The notes under the pieces are model-generated. The model was not told where the DNA came from, made no database searches, and was given only the letters and a program-made list of their open reading frames with translations. Both the position numbers and the translations under genes were made by a program. A stretch of DNA of 64,000 nucleotides from positions 1-64,000 of the forward strand of contig QRFJ01002304.1 of assembly GCA_006176705.1 (NCBI GenBank). Reading direction: 5' to 3'. This DNA comes from Cocos nucifera. Taxonomy: Eukaryota > Streptophyta > Magnoliopsida > Arecales > Arecaceae. Positions 11,650 through 22,040 of this stretch are shown here, piece after piece. The stretch's first letter is position 1, and every line of letters begins with the position of its first letter.

Positions 11650-12360
11650 TTCATTAAAGAAGATGCCCAGGGAGTTCAGCTTCTGCATACGCGGTTGTAG
11701 TCATTTTAAATATTGCTAATTATGATATATGTCGCATTTTAATTGATAATGAAAACTCTGTTGATGTCATATTTTATGATGCTTTCTCTAAAATATCTAT
11801 GCTTGATAGTAGAATAGGACTGATAAATTTTTCATTAGTAGGATTCATAGGTGATGCAGTGCCAATGAAAGAAATAATAGCATTGCCTATGGTAGCAAGC
11901 TGATACCCAAAATAATCTGAAGCTTAAGTCAATTTTTTAGTGGTAAAAGCCCCTTCTACCTATAATACTATCCTTGGCCGATCTGGTTTGAACGCACTCT
12001 AGGCTGTGGTTTTGACTTACCACCTGAAAATAAAGTTCCCAACGAAGCATGGAGTCAGAAAGGTCAAAGAAGATCAAGCACTAGCTCGACACTGCTACAA
12101 TATTACATTACAAGGGGGAAGGTCGGTAGATCCATGTCCGATGGATGAGCTTGATGTCCCTGATGATTTATCTAAAGAAAGAGGAGAACCCATCGATGAT
12201 CTTATAGAAATTCCTTTGAATGATGGGAATAAAGAACATACTATGAATATCGACTCGAATATGAAAGGTGAAGTCAGAAAGCAGCTCGTCATATCCTTGC
12301 AAAAAATGTTGATGTCTTTGCCTGGACGCCCGCAGATATACCCCGGATCGATGTAGAGGT
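11650..12360 (+). pseudogene. G1 aspartic protease region
   Basis: The reading has NIANYDICRILIDNENSVDV near 11,706-11,765, then FSLVGFIGDAVPM, VNFLVVKAPSTYNTILGRSGLNAL and LTYHLKIKFPTKHG near 12,010-12,055. In Tat-type elements this region carries the DNGSSAD active-site motif; here the glycine is glutamate, which should abolish activity. The open stretch 12,006-12,356 is the linker between protease and RT. Confidence 0.7.
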
Positions 12361-13480
12361 CACGGAGCACCGCTTGGGAGTGGATCTAAAGCACTAGCCA
12401 GTGAAGCAAAAAAATGTAGTTTTGCACTAGAGAGGCAGAAGGCTATAATGGACGAGGTCAACAAGCTCCTTAAAGCAGGATTCATTCGAGAGGTGCTTTA
12501 TCCAGACTGGATTACAAATATTGTTGTTGTTAAAAAAGTAAATGGCAAGTGGAGGATGAGCATAGACTTCACAAACTTACATAAAGCTTGCCCAGAAGAT
12601 AGCTACCCTCTGCCCAAGATTGATCAACTGGTGAATACAACTTCGGGCCATGAACTCCTCACCTTCATGGATGCCTTCTCCGACTATAACCAAATCTGGA
12701 TGGCACCAGAGAATGAGAAAAAGACTGCTTTTATTACTGATCGAGGTCTTTATTATCACAGGATCATGTCCTTTGGGCTTAAAAATGCAAGTGTAACTTA
12801 TCAGCACTTGGTAGATAAGATTTTCAAGAAGCAGATTGGCCACAATATGGAGGTCTTTGTAGATGACAAACTGGTCAAGAGCCGATCTTCACCAAATCAT
12901 ATTGTCGATCTTGAGGAGATCTTTAGCATCCTTTGAAAGTACAAGATGAAGTTTAATCCTTCAAAATGTGCTTTCGGAGTAACCTCAGAAAAGTTTCTAA
13001 GATTCACAGTGTCGAGCTACAGCATTGAAGCCAACCTCGAGAAGATCAAAACCATCTAGGAAATGACTGCACCAAAAATAATAAAAGAAGTTCAACACCT
13101 CATAGGCAAGGTAGCGGCTCTGAATCGCTTCATTTCAAGGTCGGTGGAGCATTGCATGCCCTTCTTCCAGGTACTCAAATAGCCTAAGAACTTCAACTAG
13201 ACTCCTGAGTGCCAACAAGCTCTTGAAGAATTAAAGAACTATCTCAGTTTGCCTCCGCTTCTAGCCAAACTAGAACCTGGAGAAGTGCTATTCTTGTACC
13301 TCGCTGTGTCCTTCACAGCTATCGGAGCCATACTGATCAGGAAAGAAGCTAAAGTTCAAAAGTCGATCTACTATATAAGTAGAGCCCTGAGAAATGCAGA
13401 AATAAGGTACACCAAATTAGAAAAATTAACTTATGTCTTGTTGATTACGGCTAGGAAGCTTCGACCTTATTTTTAGGGAC
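12361..13480 (+). pseudogene. G1 reverse transcriptase and first RNase H
   Basis: An open segment at 12,448-12,936 shows most of a Ty3/gypsy RT: NKLLKAGFIREV, KWRMSIDFTNLHKACPED, a PLPKIDQLV block, LLTFMDAFSDYNQIWM, a MSFGLKNA block, and the catalytic FVDD in MEVFVDDKLVKS near 12,849-12,884. A stop at 12,936 precedes the KYKMKFNPSKCAFGV block. The connection and RNase H follow at 13,070-13,475: KEVQHLIGKVAALNRF, PPLLAKLEPGE, LYLAVSFTAIGAILI and YYISRALRNAE. RT catalytic residues survive but the frame is broken by stops. Confidence 0.85.
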
Positions 13481-13519
13481 ACACCATTACTCTCCTTACT
13501 CTCCTTACTGATCAACCCA

Positions 13520-14160
13520 TTAAGGTAGTTCTTTACTGACCTGACACCTCCGAAAGATTAGCAAAATAGGCAATTAAGTTGACTGAATTTGATATTTATT
13601 TTCAACCTCGACCAGCTATTAAAGCTCAAATACTGATCGATTTTATAGTAGAATGCACCATTCCGGATGCAACCGAGCCGAAGCATCAAAAAGTTCTTAT
13701 CACTGGCTCCTCTAAAGAGAAGGCCAATCTTCCTGAAAACTTCTGGGCATTATATGTAGATGGTTTATCTACGCTTTTAGGGTGCTTCTAGGAGCAGGCA
13801 TAGACTTGATTCTCACTAATCTAGAAGAAGTTGTAGTGGAGTATGCGTTATGCTTCGACTTTTCCACCACTAACAATGGAGCAGAGTATGAAGCCCTACT
13901 TGCAAGACTCAGAATAGTCAAAAAGCTGGAAGTAGAACATTCTGAAGGTTTATAAGTAACTCAACTAGCTGGTTGTGGGGCAAGTCAGTGAATGCACCTT
14001 ACGAAGTTCGAAAAGAAAAGCATGAAGAAATACCTTAGAAAAGGTAAGGAGCTTGATCTCAGTTTTTAATAATTTTAATATCCAGGAAATCCCTAGGATA
14101 GAGAATACTAGAGTCGACCTCCTCTCTAAGCTAGCTACCTTAGCCACAAATGAGCTACCA
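13520..14160 (+). pseudogene. G1 second RNase H region
   Basis: After LTEFDIYFQPRPAIKAQILIDFIVECT (13,577-13,660), a WALYVDG start near 13,744 marks a second RNase H domain. Its TNNGAEYEALLARLRIVKKLE block (near 13,870-13,935) keeps the catalytic Glu. It ends in a decayed RVDLLSKLATLATNELP near 14,112-14,160. A second, archaeal-like RNase H is known from Tat-lineage elements and is one reason for the lineage call. Confidence 0.75.
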
Positions 14161-14219
14161 AAAAAAATTCTTTTTGAAATTCCTCCAGCAACCCAAGTTT
14201 CGGAAGAAGCCCCAGGTGA

Positions 14220-15490
14220 TAATGCAAGATAATCATGAGCCCAACTGGATCGATCTATTAATTGCTTATCTTAGGGATGGAATTCTTTTTAGAGACTACA
14301 AAGATGCTTGAAAGTTAAGAAATCAAGCTTTTCGCTACTTTTTATATGTAATAAGTTGCACAAGAGGTCATACTCCCTGCCTCTTCTCAAATATCTCCGA
14401 CCTTTAGAAGCCAACTATGCCTTGAAGGAAGTTCATGAAGGAATTTATGAAAGTTATCTGGGGGTGAGGTCTTTATCATATAAGTTACTCTATCAGAGAT
14501 ACTATTGATCAATAATGCACCAAAATACAGTGGATTATGTGAAAAAATGTGATAGGTGTCAGAGAAATACAAATATTCAGAGATAGCTAGCTTCACAGCT
14601 CATACCATTGGACGTCCCTTGGCCATTCGCACAATGGGGGATGGATATACTTGGGCCTTTTTTTATGGTGTCTGGACAGCAAAAGTTCCTACTGGTGGTG
14701 GTAGATTATTTCACTAAGTGGGTTGAGGCCAAACCCCTAGCAAAGATCACTAAGGCCAAAGTGTAGGATTTTGTCTGAAAGTTAATTATTTGCAGATTCG
14801 GTCTATCTTGAATACTAATCATTAATAATGGACGTTAGTTTACAGGTGTAAAATTTGCTGAGTTCTACGAAAATCTGAACATATCTCACCACTTTACATC
14901 AATAGCTCATCCGCAAAGGAATGGTGAAGCAGAAAGTAACCAACATAACTTTGCTTACAAGGGGATAAAGGCCAAGGACTTGAGAGGGAGCAAAAGGCAT
15001 AACCTGGGTAGATGAACTTCTATCACGTGCTTTGGGCGTATCAGAACCTATCCAAAGGATTGCCTACCAAAGAAACCCTCCTTTGCACTAGCTTTTCGGG
15101 ATGGAGGTAGTTATTCCAAGTTAGAACTTCCAGCTTTCCTTCAGCACGAAGTTCGAAGGTCTTCAATGAAGAGATATAACTCTTAAGGATCTCAGGAGCA
15201 AATCTCGACCTGCTAGAAAGAAAGGTGAGAGAAAGCTCAAATTCGAAGGGTAGCCTATAAGCAAAGAATAGTCTGCTACTACAACTCCAAGATTAGAAGC
15301 AAAACATTCAGAGTAGGAGATGTGGTGCTCTGGCGAACGGATGTTTTGCAATCACAAAATCAAGAAAAGCTTGCCCCAAATTAGGAAGGCTCCTATGAAG
15401 TTATAAAAATCGTCCGACCAGTCACATACTATCTGAAGGAGCTCAGAGGACCAGCACTCCCGTGATCTTGGAACTCGGAGAACTTGAGAA
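14220..15490 (+). pseudogene. G1 integrase
   Basis: The zinc-binding part is seen as EVHEGIYESYLG and KKCDRCQRNTNIQ (near 14,425-14,580). The catalytic core follows: WGMDILGPFF near 14,636 keeps the first Asp, DYFTKWVEAKPLAKIT near 14,705, IINNGR near 14,820 has lost the second Asp, and a SIAHPQRNGEAESN block near 14,905 keeps the Glu. The C-terminal part runs through VCYYNSKIRSKTFRVGDVVL near 15,270-15,330. A stop replaces codons at several places. Confidence 0.8.
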
Positions 15491-15559
15491 TATATTATCA
15501 ATAATCTCGTCTCAATAAAACCTTTTTATTTTCAATATCCTTATTTTTTATCGCAAAGT

Positions 15560-17035
15560 TATATAATGGCAGGGAATGACTTAACTGAACTTCATCCTTA
15601 AATAAAGTAGAAGACGTTTGGTTATTAAAGATAGGAAAAGGGAAGAAGCCCTTTCAACGATCCTTTTGTGTCCCTATGACTTTGTTAAGGACAGAAGAAG
15701 GATCTCATTCTAATAAAGATAAAAATCAACCATGTCAGGAATAGGAGGGACCTCATCTGACATGGGTCAAAGGGGAAGGCCCTCTCATGGCCCTTTCGTG
15801 CTTTGAAGATTTTATTAGGAAAATGGAAAACCTCATTCTAACAAGGATAAAGGCAACATGTCAGAAATAGAAGAAGAATCCGTCCTCATGGATGAAGACG
15901 TTGGATTGTTTAAATAAGAGGAGGAGGCCCTTTCTATGGTCTTTTTGTGTCATCTTTATTAGGGATAGAAGAAGGATCTCATCCTAACAAATAAAAGCTA
16001 ACTATATCAAGAATAGGAGGAGAATCTCAACCTGATAAGTCAAAAGGGGAGAGGTTCTCCAATAGTCCTTTCGTACCTCGATGATCTTATTAGGAATAGG
16101 AGGAGAATCGTTTTAATAAGGATAAAGGCTAACATCAGGAACAGGAGGAGAATCTCATCTTGATATAGATGAAGATCTTCGATTATTTAAGATAGGAGGA
16201 AGAAAGAGGCCCTTTCAATGGTTCTTTTATGCCTCTATAATTTTGTTAGAGATAGGAGGAGGACCTCATCCTGACAGGGGATAAGAAAAAGATCAATTGT
16301 ATCAGAAAAAGAAGGAGAACCTCATCCTAATATGGTTGAAGACCTTCGGTTATTTAAGACAGGAGGGGAGAGGTCCTTTCAATGATATTTTTGTGCCTCT
16401 ATGACTTTGTTTGGGATAGAATGAGGACCTCATCCTAACAAATATAAAGACTAACCTCGTCAGAAATAGGAGGACCTTGTCCTGACAGAAGGATAAGAAA
16501 AAAGCCAACCATGTCAGGAGCAAGAGAAGAATCTCATCCTGATATGGTGAAGATCTTCGATTATTTAAAATAGGAGGAGGGGAGAGATCCTTTCAAATGG
16601 CCCTTTTGTGTCCTATGATTTTGTTAGGGATAGAAGGAGGATCTCATCCTAACAAAGGTAAAGACCAATCTCGTCAGGAACAGGAGAAGGACCTCGTCCT
16701 GACAGAAGGATAAGAAAAAGGCCAACCATGTCAGGAACAGAAAAAAAATCTCGTCCTGATACAGATGAAGACCTTCGATTATTTAAGATAAGAGGATGGG
16801 AGAGACCCTTTCAATGATCTTTTTGTGTCCCTATGATTTTGTTAGGAATAGGAAGAGAACCTCATCCTAACAAAGATAAAGACCATCCCCATCAGGAACA
16901 GGAGAAGGATCTCATCTTGATAGGAGACAAGAAAAAGGCCAACCATGTTAAGAACAAGAGGAAAATCTCGTCCTAACATAATTGACAACCTTCGGTTGTT
17001 TAAGACGGAAGGAAGAGAGAGTGGAAAGCTACGCA
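15560..17035 (+). repeat. G1 post-pol tandem array, unit about 220 bp
   Basis: Landmark GGTTATTTAAGATAGGAGG recurs with changes near 15,617, 15,907, 16,180, 16,345, 16,557, 16,777 and 16,995. Spacing settles at about 218-220 bp in the last copies. Within each unit a shorter phrase (AGGAACAGGAGGAGAACCTC and TCCTAAC/TCCTGAC) recurs two or three times, so the array is a repeat of repeats. It lies between integrase and the antisense ORF. No coding frame is supported. Confidence 0.8.
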
Positions 17036-17039
17036 AACA

Positions 17040-17272
17040 TACGATTGAGATGAAGCAGTCAAAATAATATTTTTATTAAAATAAAAATTTTAATACATGG
17101 GGAGGTTCGTAGGACCAATTACAAAACAAATAAATGTTGAAGCCCTATTCAGAGCTGGACTTCGAACCGCCAGTGCCGACCAATACCAAGGACAACTTCA
17201 AGTCTTTGATCTTCTCATCGAGTTTCCGTCGAACCATCGGACTTTCACTCAACAACTTCTGATCATCAATTG
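17040..17272 (-). pseudogene. G1 antisense ORF, C-terminal fragment left of the inserted block
   Basis: The sequence aligns by eye with G2 at about 33,180-33,390: ATTTTTATTAAAATAAA, GGGG(A)GTTC, AGACTAATTACAAA and GAGTCAGACTTCGGACT-like text. By position this is the downstream end of the minus-strand ORF that resumes at 22,041. It breaks at about 17,272. Confidence 0.6.
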
Positions 17273-18464
17273 AACTAATTCAGTTCAATTAATCTGAATG
17301 AGATTTAATTAGGTTCAAGGAAATCATGCTAGCACTTGATTGAACCTAACGTTCTTCTTTTACTATCATAAATAGTTGTCCTTACTAAGTCAAAGAAGTT
17401 TGTGCTCAATCAGAGGCCTTCGCTTGGTCTGACTAGAGCCTGTCCAGGTCAAAAAAGGGTTGTCTTATTTTGTAAGATAGTACCTATCATTTTTGGTCAT
17501 CTGCCATTTTTCGTCCTTTGACTTTGGTCAAAAGTTGACCTTTGACTGGTCAAATGTTGACCATTGACACCTTGACTTCTATCCACGTGTCATGCACCTA
17601 TTGGAGAGCTGGTAGGGGCCTGTCCTCCTGCTAGAACCTGGCAAGAAGAAGGGTGCATGCCACCCTTGGCGTGTGCCCAAGTAGGAGGCGCCCAGGAGTC
17701 CCTGTTGGATAGCGACTCCATCTCCATTTTGGATTTCGATTAGACTTCTCCTAAGAACCAAGTTTGACTGATCTTAGGCGCCATCTAAGGAAGAATCCAA
17801 GGGACTTTATTCCCATCAATCAGATTTAGATCTGATTTCATAAAGAATTATGATTAGTTGGGAAGAAGAGGAGTTGGATCATGCATAGTCTATAAATAAG
17901 ACCCTGCGCCCAACTCAAGGAGTATCTGAAATCAATTAAAAATTCTCCGTACCCCAAGGCTGTCTCCCTCCTCCTCCATGCCAAGTCCATCTTCTCCCTC
18001 TCCTCTCCACGTCTAAAGGAGTTTGGGATCCAAGTTGGTGCAATCCAGACGAGAGAAAGACGATAAAAAGCTAGAAGGCTGCGCTGCTGGAAAGGACAAC
18101 TACTGATCTTCGAAAGGTATTTTGAAGATCCTCCAAATTTGATTTTTGGACATGTGATAGAGAAGAAGAAGATCTTTAGATCCAATCCGAGTGAATACTG
18201 ATAGAGGCCAGGCACTTGTGTGGCTAGATCCAGAACCTTCCGCTACTTACAGGATCATCAACGGATAATAGAATTATCCTACATCAAGATAAATTAAATT
18301 TAATTTAATTTATTTAGATTTTATTTTTATTATTAAAATAATAGGAATCAAATTTGAAATATCGCAGATCTGATTAGGATCAAAGAAAAAAAAAATTGAA
18401 ATATATCTCTTGATCCGATCAGATCTGAACGAACCTGGTCCAGAAAATTAGGATTTTCCTTTAG
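17273..18464 (+). repeat. Partial LTR of a copia A-type element inside G1
   Basis: Matches the 3' half of the LTR at 2,450-3,594 through to CTTGATC near 18,416 and about 45 bases further. The 5' ~1 kb of the LTR is absent and no A-type internal sequence accompanies it. Its right end abuts element E. Confidence 0.7.
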
Positions 18465-19411
18465 TGTGGTCCTAGGGCTAGGATAGGAGTTGTCCTAAGA
18501 TGGAGGCGGCATGTAGCTCTTCACAGGCTTAAGGTTTAGGTATTGAGGGCCTTAAGAGGCTTAGTTGATGCTTTGAAGATCTGGAACATAAGGTGAAGCA
18601 AGAAATCAAAGCCGGAGAATCAAGACTATAGAAAGAAGATTTTCTACAGGTTAGTCAGCTCAGTCCAAAACTGAATCGACTAAGTCTCAATGCACAGGCA
18701 AAATAGAGAGCTATGCATTCGAAACTGCTAGCACGGTATAAGACTGGGATGGCTTAATTTCAGACTGAGCCGATCTAGTGAAACTTAGCCGGCTCAGTGT
18801 TGAGACTGAGCCAACTCAGTGTGCGGGCAGAGTTACGTGAGAATCTATTTTGGACTAGGATCTGGGATGATCCTAGGGGTCATAAGGCCTGATTTGAGAT
18901 ATCTTAAGCGGGCTAATTCATATATGAGTTAGGTCTAGATCCAGAGGATGAGAGAATGGGAGACATGGATGTACATGGGCTCAGTGAGTGCTTTCATGTA
19001 TTGGGTTCGTCGGAGAGTTTTTCTGATCAGGCCTAATGGCTATGTATAAATACATAGGTTGTATTAGAATTTTATTATGCTATGGAATATAGATCTTTTC
19101 TTTCTCAACTCTCTTCTTCTCTTCTCTCTAGAGTTGCCGCCCTAGGGTTCTTGAAGAAGCCCTGAAGAAGGGGGGCATCTTCCTCAAGCCCAAGGAGGGA
19201 GGCACCCCATCATAGATCTAGATGGAGGATCGATGGTGTGCTACCCATAGAGAACGTCACAGATTTCTTTAGGTCCATGCTAAAGATCAGGAGCTTCCAC
19301 AACATAGTATCGGGGTGCTTGTGATGTCAAGGATGATTGGCGTTCGAGCAATATCATAGATCTATAATTTGGTATCAGAGCTAGGTGATGCCTGAAATAT
19401 TATGGACGATA
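18465..19411 (+). repeat. Element E left LTR
   Basis: Aligns throughout with 21,103-22,037. A TATA-like TGTATAAATAC is near 19,043 and a pyrimidine-rich leader follows. A primer-site-like TGGTATCAGAGC lies inside near 19,370, and a second, TGGTATCAAAGC, lies just after the LTR at 19,415. Confidence 0.75.
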
Positions 19412-21102
19412 ATATGGTATCAAAGCTAAGTTTTAGAGCCTGATAGTATATGAAAGAAAAGAAAAAGTCATACAAGATGAAATCAGAAATCTGCATAAGA
19501 ATTTCATGGTATGTCTCAAATCTATCTTGTTATTGCTGTGGTTTGGTCAATCGGAAGCAGCGAATTGAAGGTGGAGATTGAGGGGATTAATGAAAAAAAA
19601 TTTTCTCAAGGTGAAAGAATTTAGTGCATGATTTACTGATCGATCTTGGTGGAAAGGTCGGGATGTATGATAGTCATGTGACAGGCAGGGAGCGTTGGAG
19701 TGCTGTAGTAGCATTTTTTTGAAGATGTAGGATAGAGAGAGGCTCGACGATGCAGCAACCGAGGGAGATATCTCAGCAGAGAGCATCAGGATTCTCTAAA
19801 AAGATGGGCAATGTAGGGCTATTGAAGAGAGATTTTTTAAGGGATAATGGTTGAAGGAAGGCTAAAGAAGCGACTATATGTCCTTCGGTGTCAGGAAGGT
19901 AGGAAAGTAGTCAAAGATGTATTCAGTAGTTCGATCAGAGCATGGATTTATGGAGCCTTGGAAGTGATGGAGATGGATAATCCATGGAGGTCCAGCAGGT
20001 CAGGACTGGATAGCTGTAGAGCGACGCAGAGATGAGTTAAAAAGCATTAGAGTACTACAGGAGCGCTACCCTAGAGGCACGAAACTGAGAGAGGCTCGGT
20101 GGTGTAGCAGCCAAGGAGTGTATCTCAACACATGGTGTTAGGAGCTTCTCAAGAAGAACGGAAGCAGGTCTCAAGAAGAGTCAGGAGGTCTTAGGGAGCG
20201 TCAGGAGGTCTCTAACAACCAGAAGTATCATGGATCAGATTTTTTCTATAGGAGCACTAGGAAGAGTCACGATTCAGATGGAGGATGGTTCTCCAGATGC
20301 AACTGAAGTGATGGTTGGTGTAGGGATAGAAGAGAAGGACTAGGATGGAATTTTTTAGGATTCAGTCACTGAATTCAGAAGAGTTGGATGAGCTCTTAAG
20401 TTTCGAAGGTGCCCGTGGGTTGTGAAGATATCTGAGATGGCTTTGAAGGGATCCATGGAGTGTGGAGGGTTCGAAGGGACAGCAATGGTGTTTGAGGTGC
20501 AGCGGCAGGCTCAGAAGTGCAGCATTGAGTGGTTGGCCTTGATGGACTCATTGATAGAGTCAACTTCTATGGCATTAGGTGGACTTTGGATATAGGTGGA
20601 GCTCTGGAGAGGTTGCTTTACAATTGAAGAGAAATTTGACATGAGTTCAGAGCATCGATGATGCACAATTCTAGGTGGAGCAGTATATGCAGGAGGACAG
20701 ACGTAGTTTTGAGGAGACCATGTCAGGGTTTACAGCGAGTGCAAGTATAAGAACATTGCGGGTTCTCCAGAAAAGTCCAAAAAAGTGATGCAGCTGCTAA
20801 GCAGAAGGGATCCTACAATTCTAGGATGGTGCAAAGGTGCAAGCCAAGATCTTCAGTGGTAGAGGCGGTCATCCTAAAGGCCTCAAGGATGCACAACAGC
20901 TGAAGAGGATTGATGGAGGTGATGATTGCACAAGGAGCTATCGAGTGCGCAGGGATAGTGGGAACGTGCAGGAGGGCATTATCGAGAGGTTTATCAAGGC
21001 TTGGGAGAACCAAAATAGAGATTATGAGGATTTGTGGTGCTCCTAAGCCTAGGGAGGGTATGGGCGGAGTCAGGATGAGAGCTTCGGGGAGGCTAGGATA
21101 GG
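19412..21102 (+). other. Element E internal region, no recognisable coding
   Basis: The longest frames are about 60-80 residues with no family resemblance. Two imperfect direct copies of a ~75-bp stretch (GAGAGAGGCTCGRYGRTG, then TATCTCA and CATCAGGA/GTTAGGA) lie near 19,733-19,806 and 20,088-20,160. A short repeated AGTCAGGAGGTCT lies near 20,180-20,215. A purine-rich GGGGAGG lies just before the right LTR. Confidence 0.5.
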
Positions 21103-22037
21103 TATGGTCCTAGGGCTAGGATAGGAGTTATCCTAGGATGAAGGCGGCATGTAGCTCTTCATGAGCTTGAGGTTTAAGTATTGAGAGCCTCAAGGGGCTT
21201 GGTTGGTGCTTCGAAGATCTGAGACACAAGGTGAAGCAAGGAACCAAAGCTAGAGAATCAAGAGTGTAGAAAAAAGATTTTCTATAGGTTAGCCGGCTCA
21301 GTCCAAAATTGGGTCGACTAAGTCTCAGTGCATAGACAATATAGAGAGCTACACATTCAAGACTACTGGCATGGGCTGGCTCAATTTCAGACTGAGCTGA
21401 CCTAGTGGAACTTAGCCGACTCAATGCTGAGACTGAGCCGGCTCAGTGCGCGGGTAGAGTTACGCGAGGGTCTATTTTGGGCTAGGGTCTGGGATGATCC
21501 TAGGGGTCTTAAGGCCTGGTTTGAGAGGTCCTAAGGGAGCTAATTCATGTATGGGTCGGGTTTAGATCTAGAGGATGAGAGCATGGGAGATCTATGTGTA
21601 CATGGGCTAGTGAGTGCTTTCATGTATTGGGTTAGCCAGGAAGTTTTTCTGGTCGGGCCTAATGGCTATGTATAAATACATAGGTTGTATTAAGGTTTCA
21701 TTATGCTATGGAATACAGATCTTTTCTTCCTCAACTCTCTTCTTCTCTTCTCTCTAGAGTTGCCACCCTAGGGTTCTTGAAGAAGTTCTAAAGAAGCGGG
21801 GCGTCTCCCGCAAGCCCAAGGAGGGAGGCACCCCATCATAAATCTAGGTGGAGGATCGATGGTGTGCTGCCCATAGAGAACATCATAGCTTTCTTCATAT
21901 TCATGCTAAAGATTAGGAGCTTCCGCAACATGGTATCAGGATGCTTGTGATGCCAAAGATGATTGGCGTTCGAGCGATATCATGGGTCTACAATTTGGTA
22001 TTAGAGCTAGGTGATGCCTGAAACATTGTGGACGACA
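21103..22037 (+). repeat. Element E right LTR
   Basis: Pairs with the left LTR, with scattered substitutions. It also contains the primer-site-like TGGTATTAGAGCTAGG near 21,994 and the following ~45 bases, so that stretch belongs to the LTR rather than to the interior. Confidence 0.75.
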
Positions 22038-22040
22038 ATA

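Larger units (their letters stand above)
18465..22037 (+). mobile_element. Non-autonomous LTR retrotransposon E
   Basis: Two direct LTRs of about 0.94 kb flank about 1.7 kb that has no gag or pol motif I can read. The LTRs share a start near GGTCCTAGGGCTAGGATAGG, GGCTCAGTC/GACTGAGCC motifs, a TATA box region (CTATGTATAAATACATAGG), CTCTTCTTCTCTTCTCTCTAG and an end near GGACGACA. A copia-type primer site follows the left LTR. The arrangement fits a TRIM/LARD-like element mobilised in trans by a copia relative. No matching five-base flanks are found (TTTAG left, ATACG right). Confidence 0.75.
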
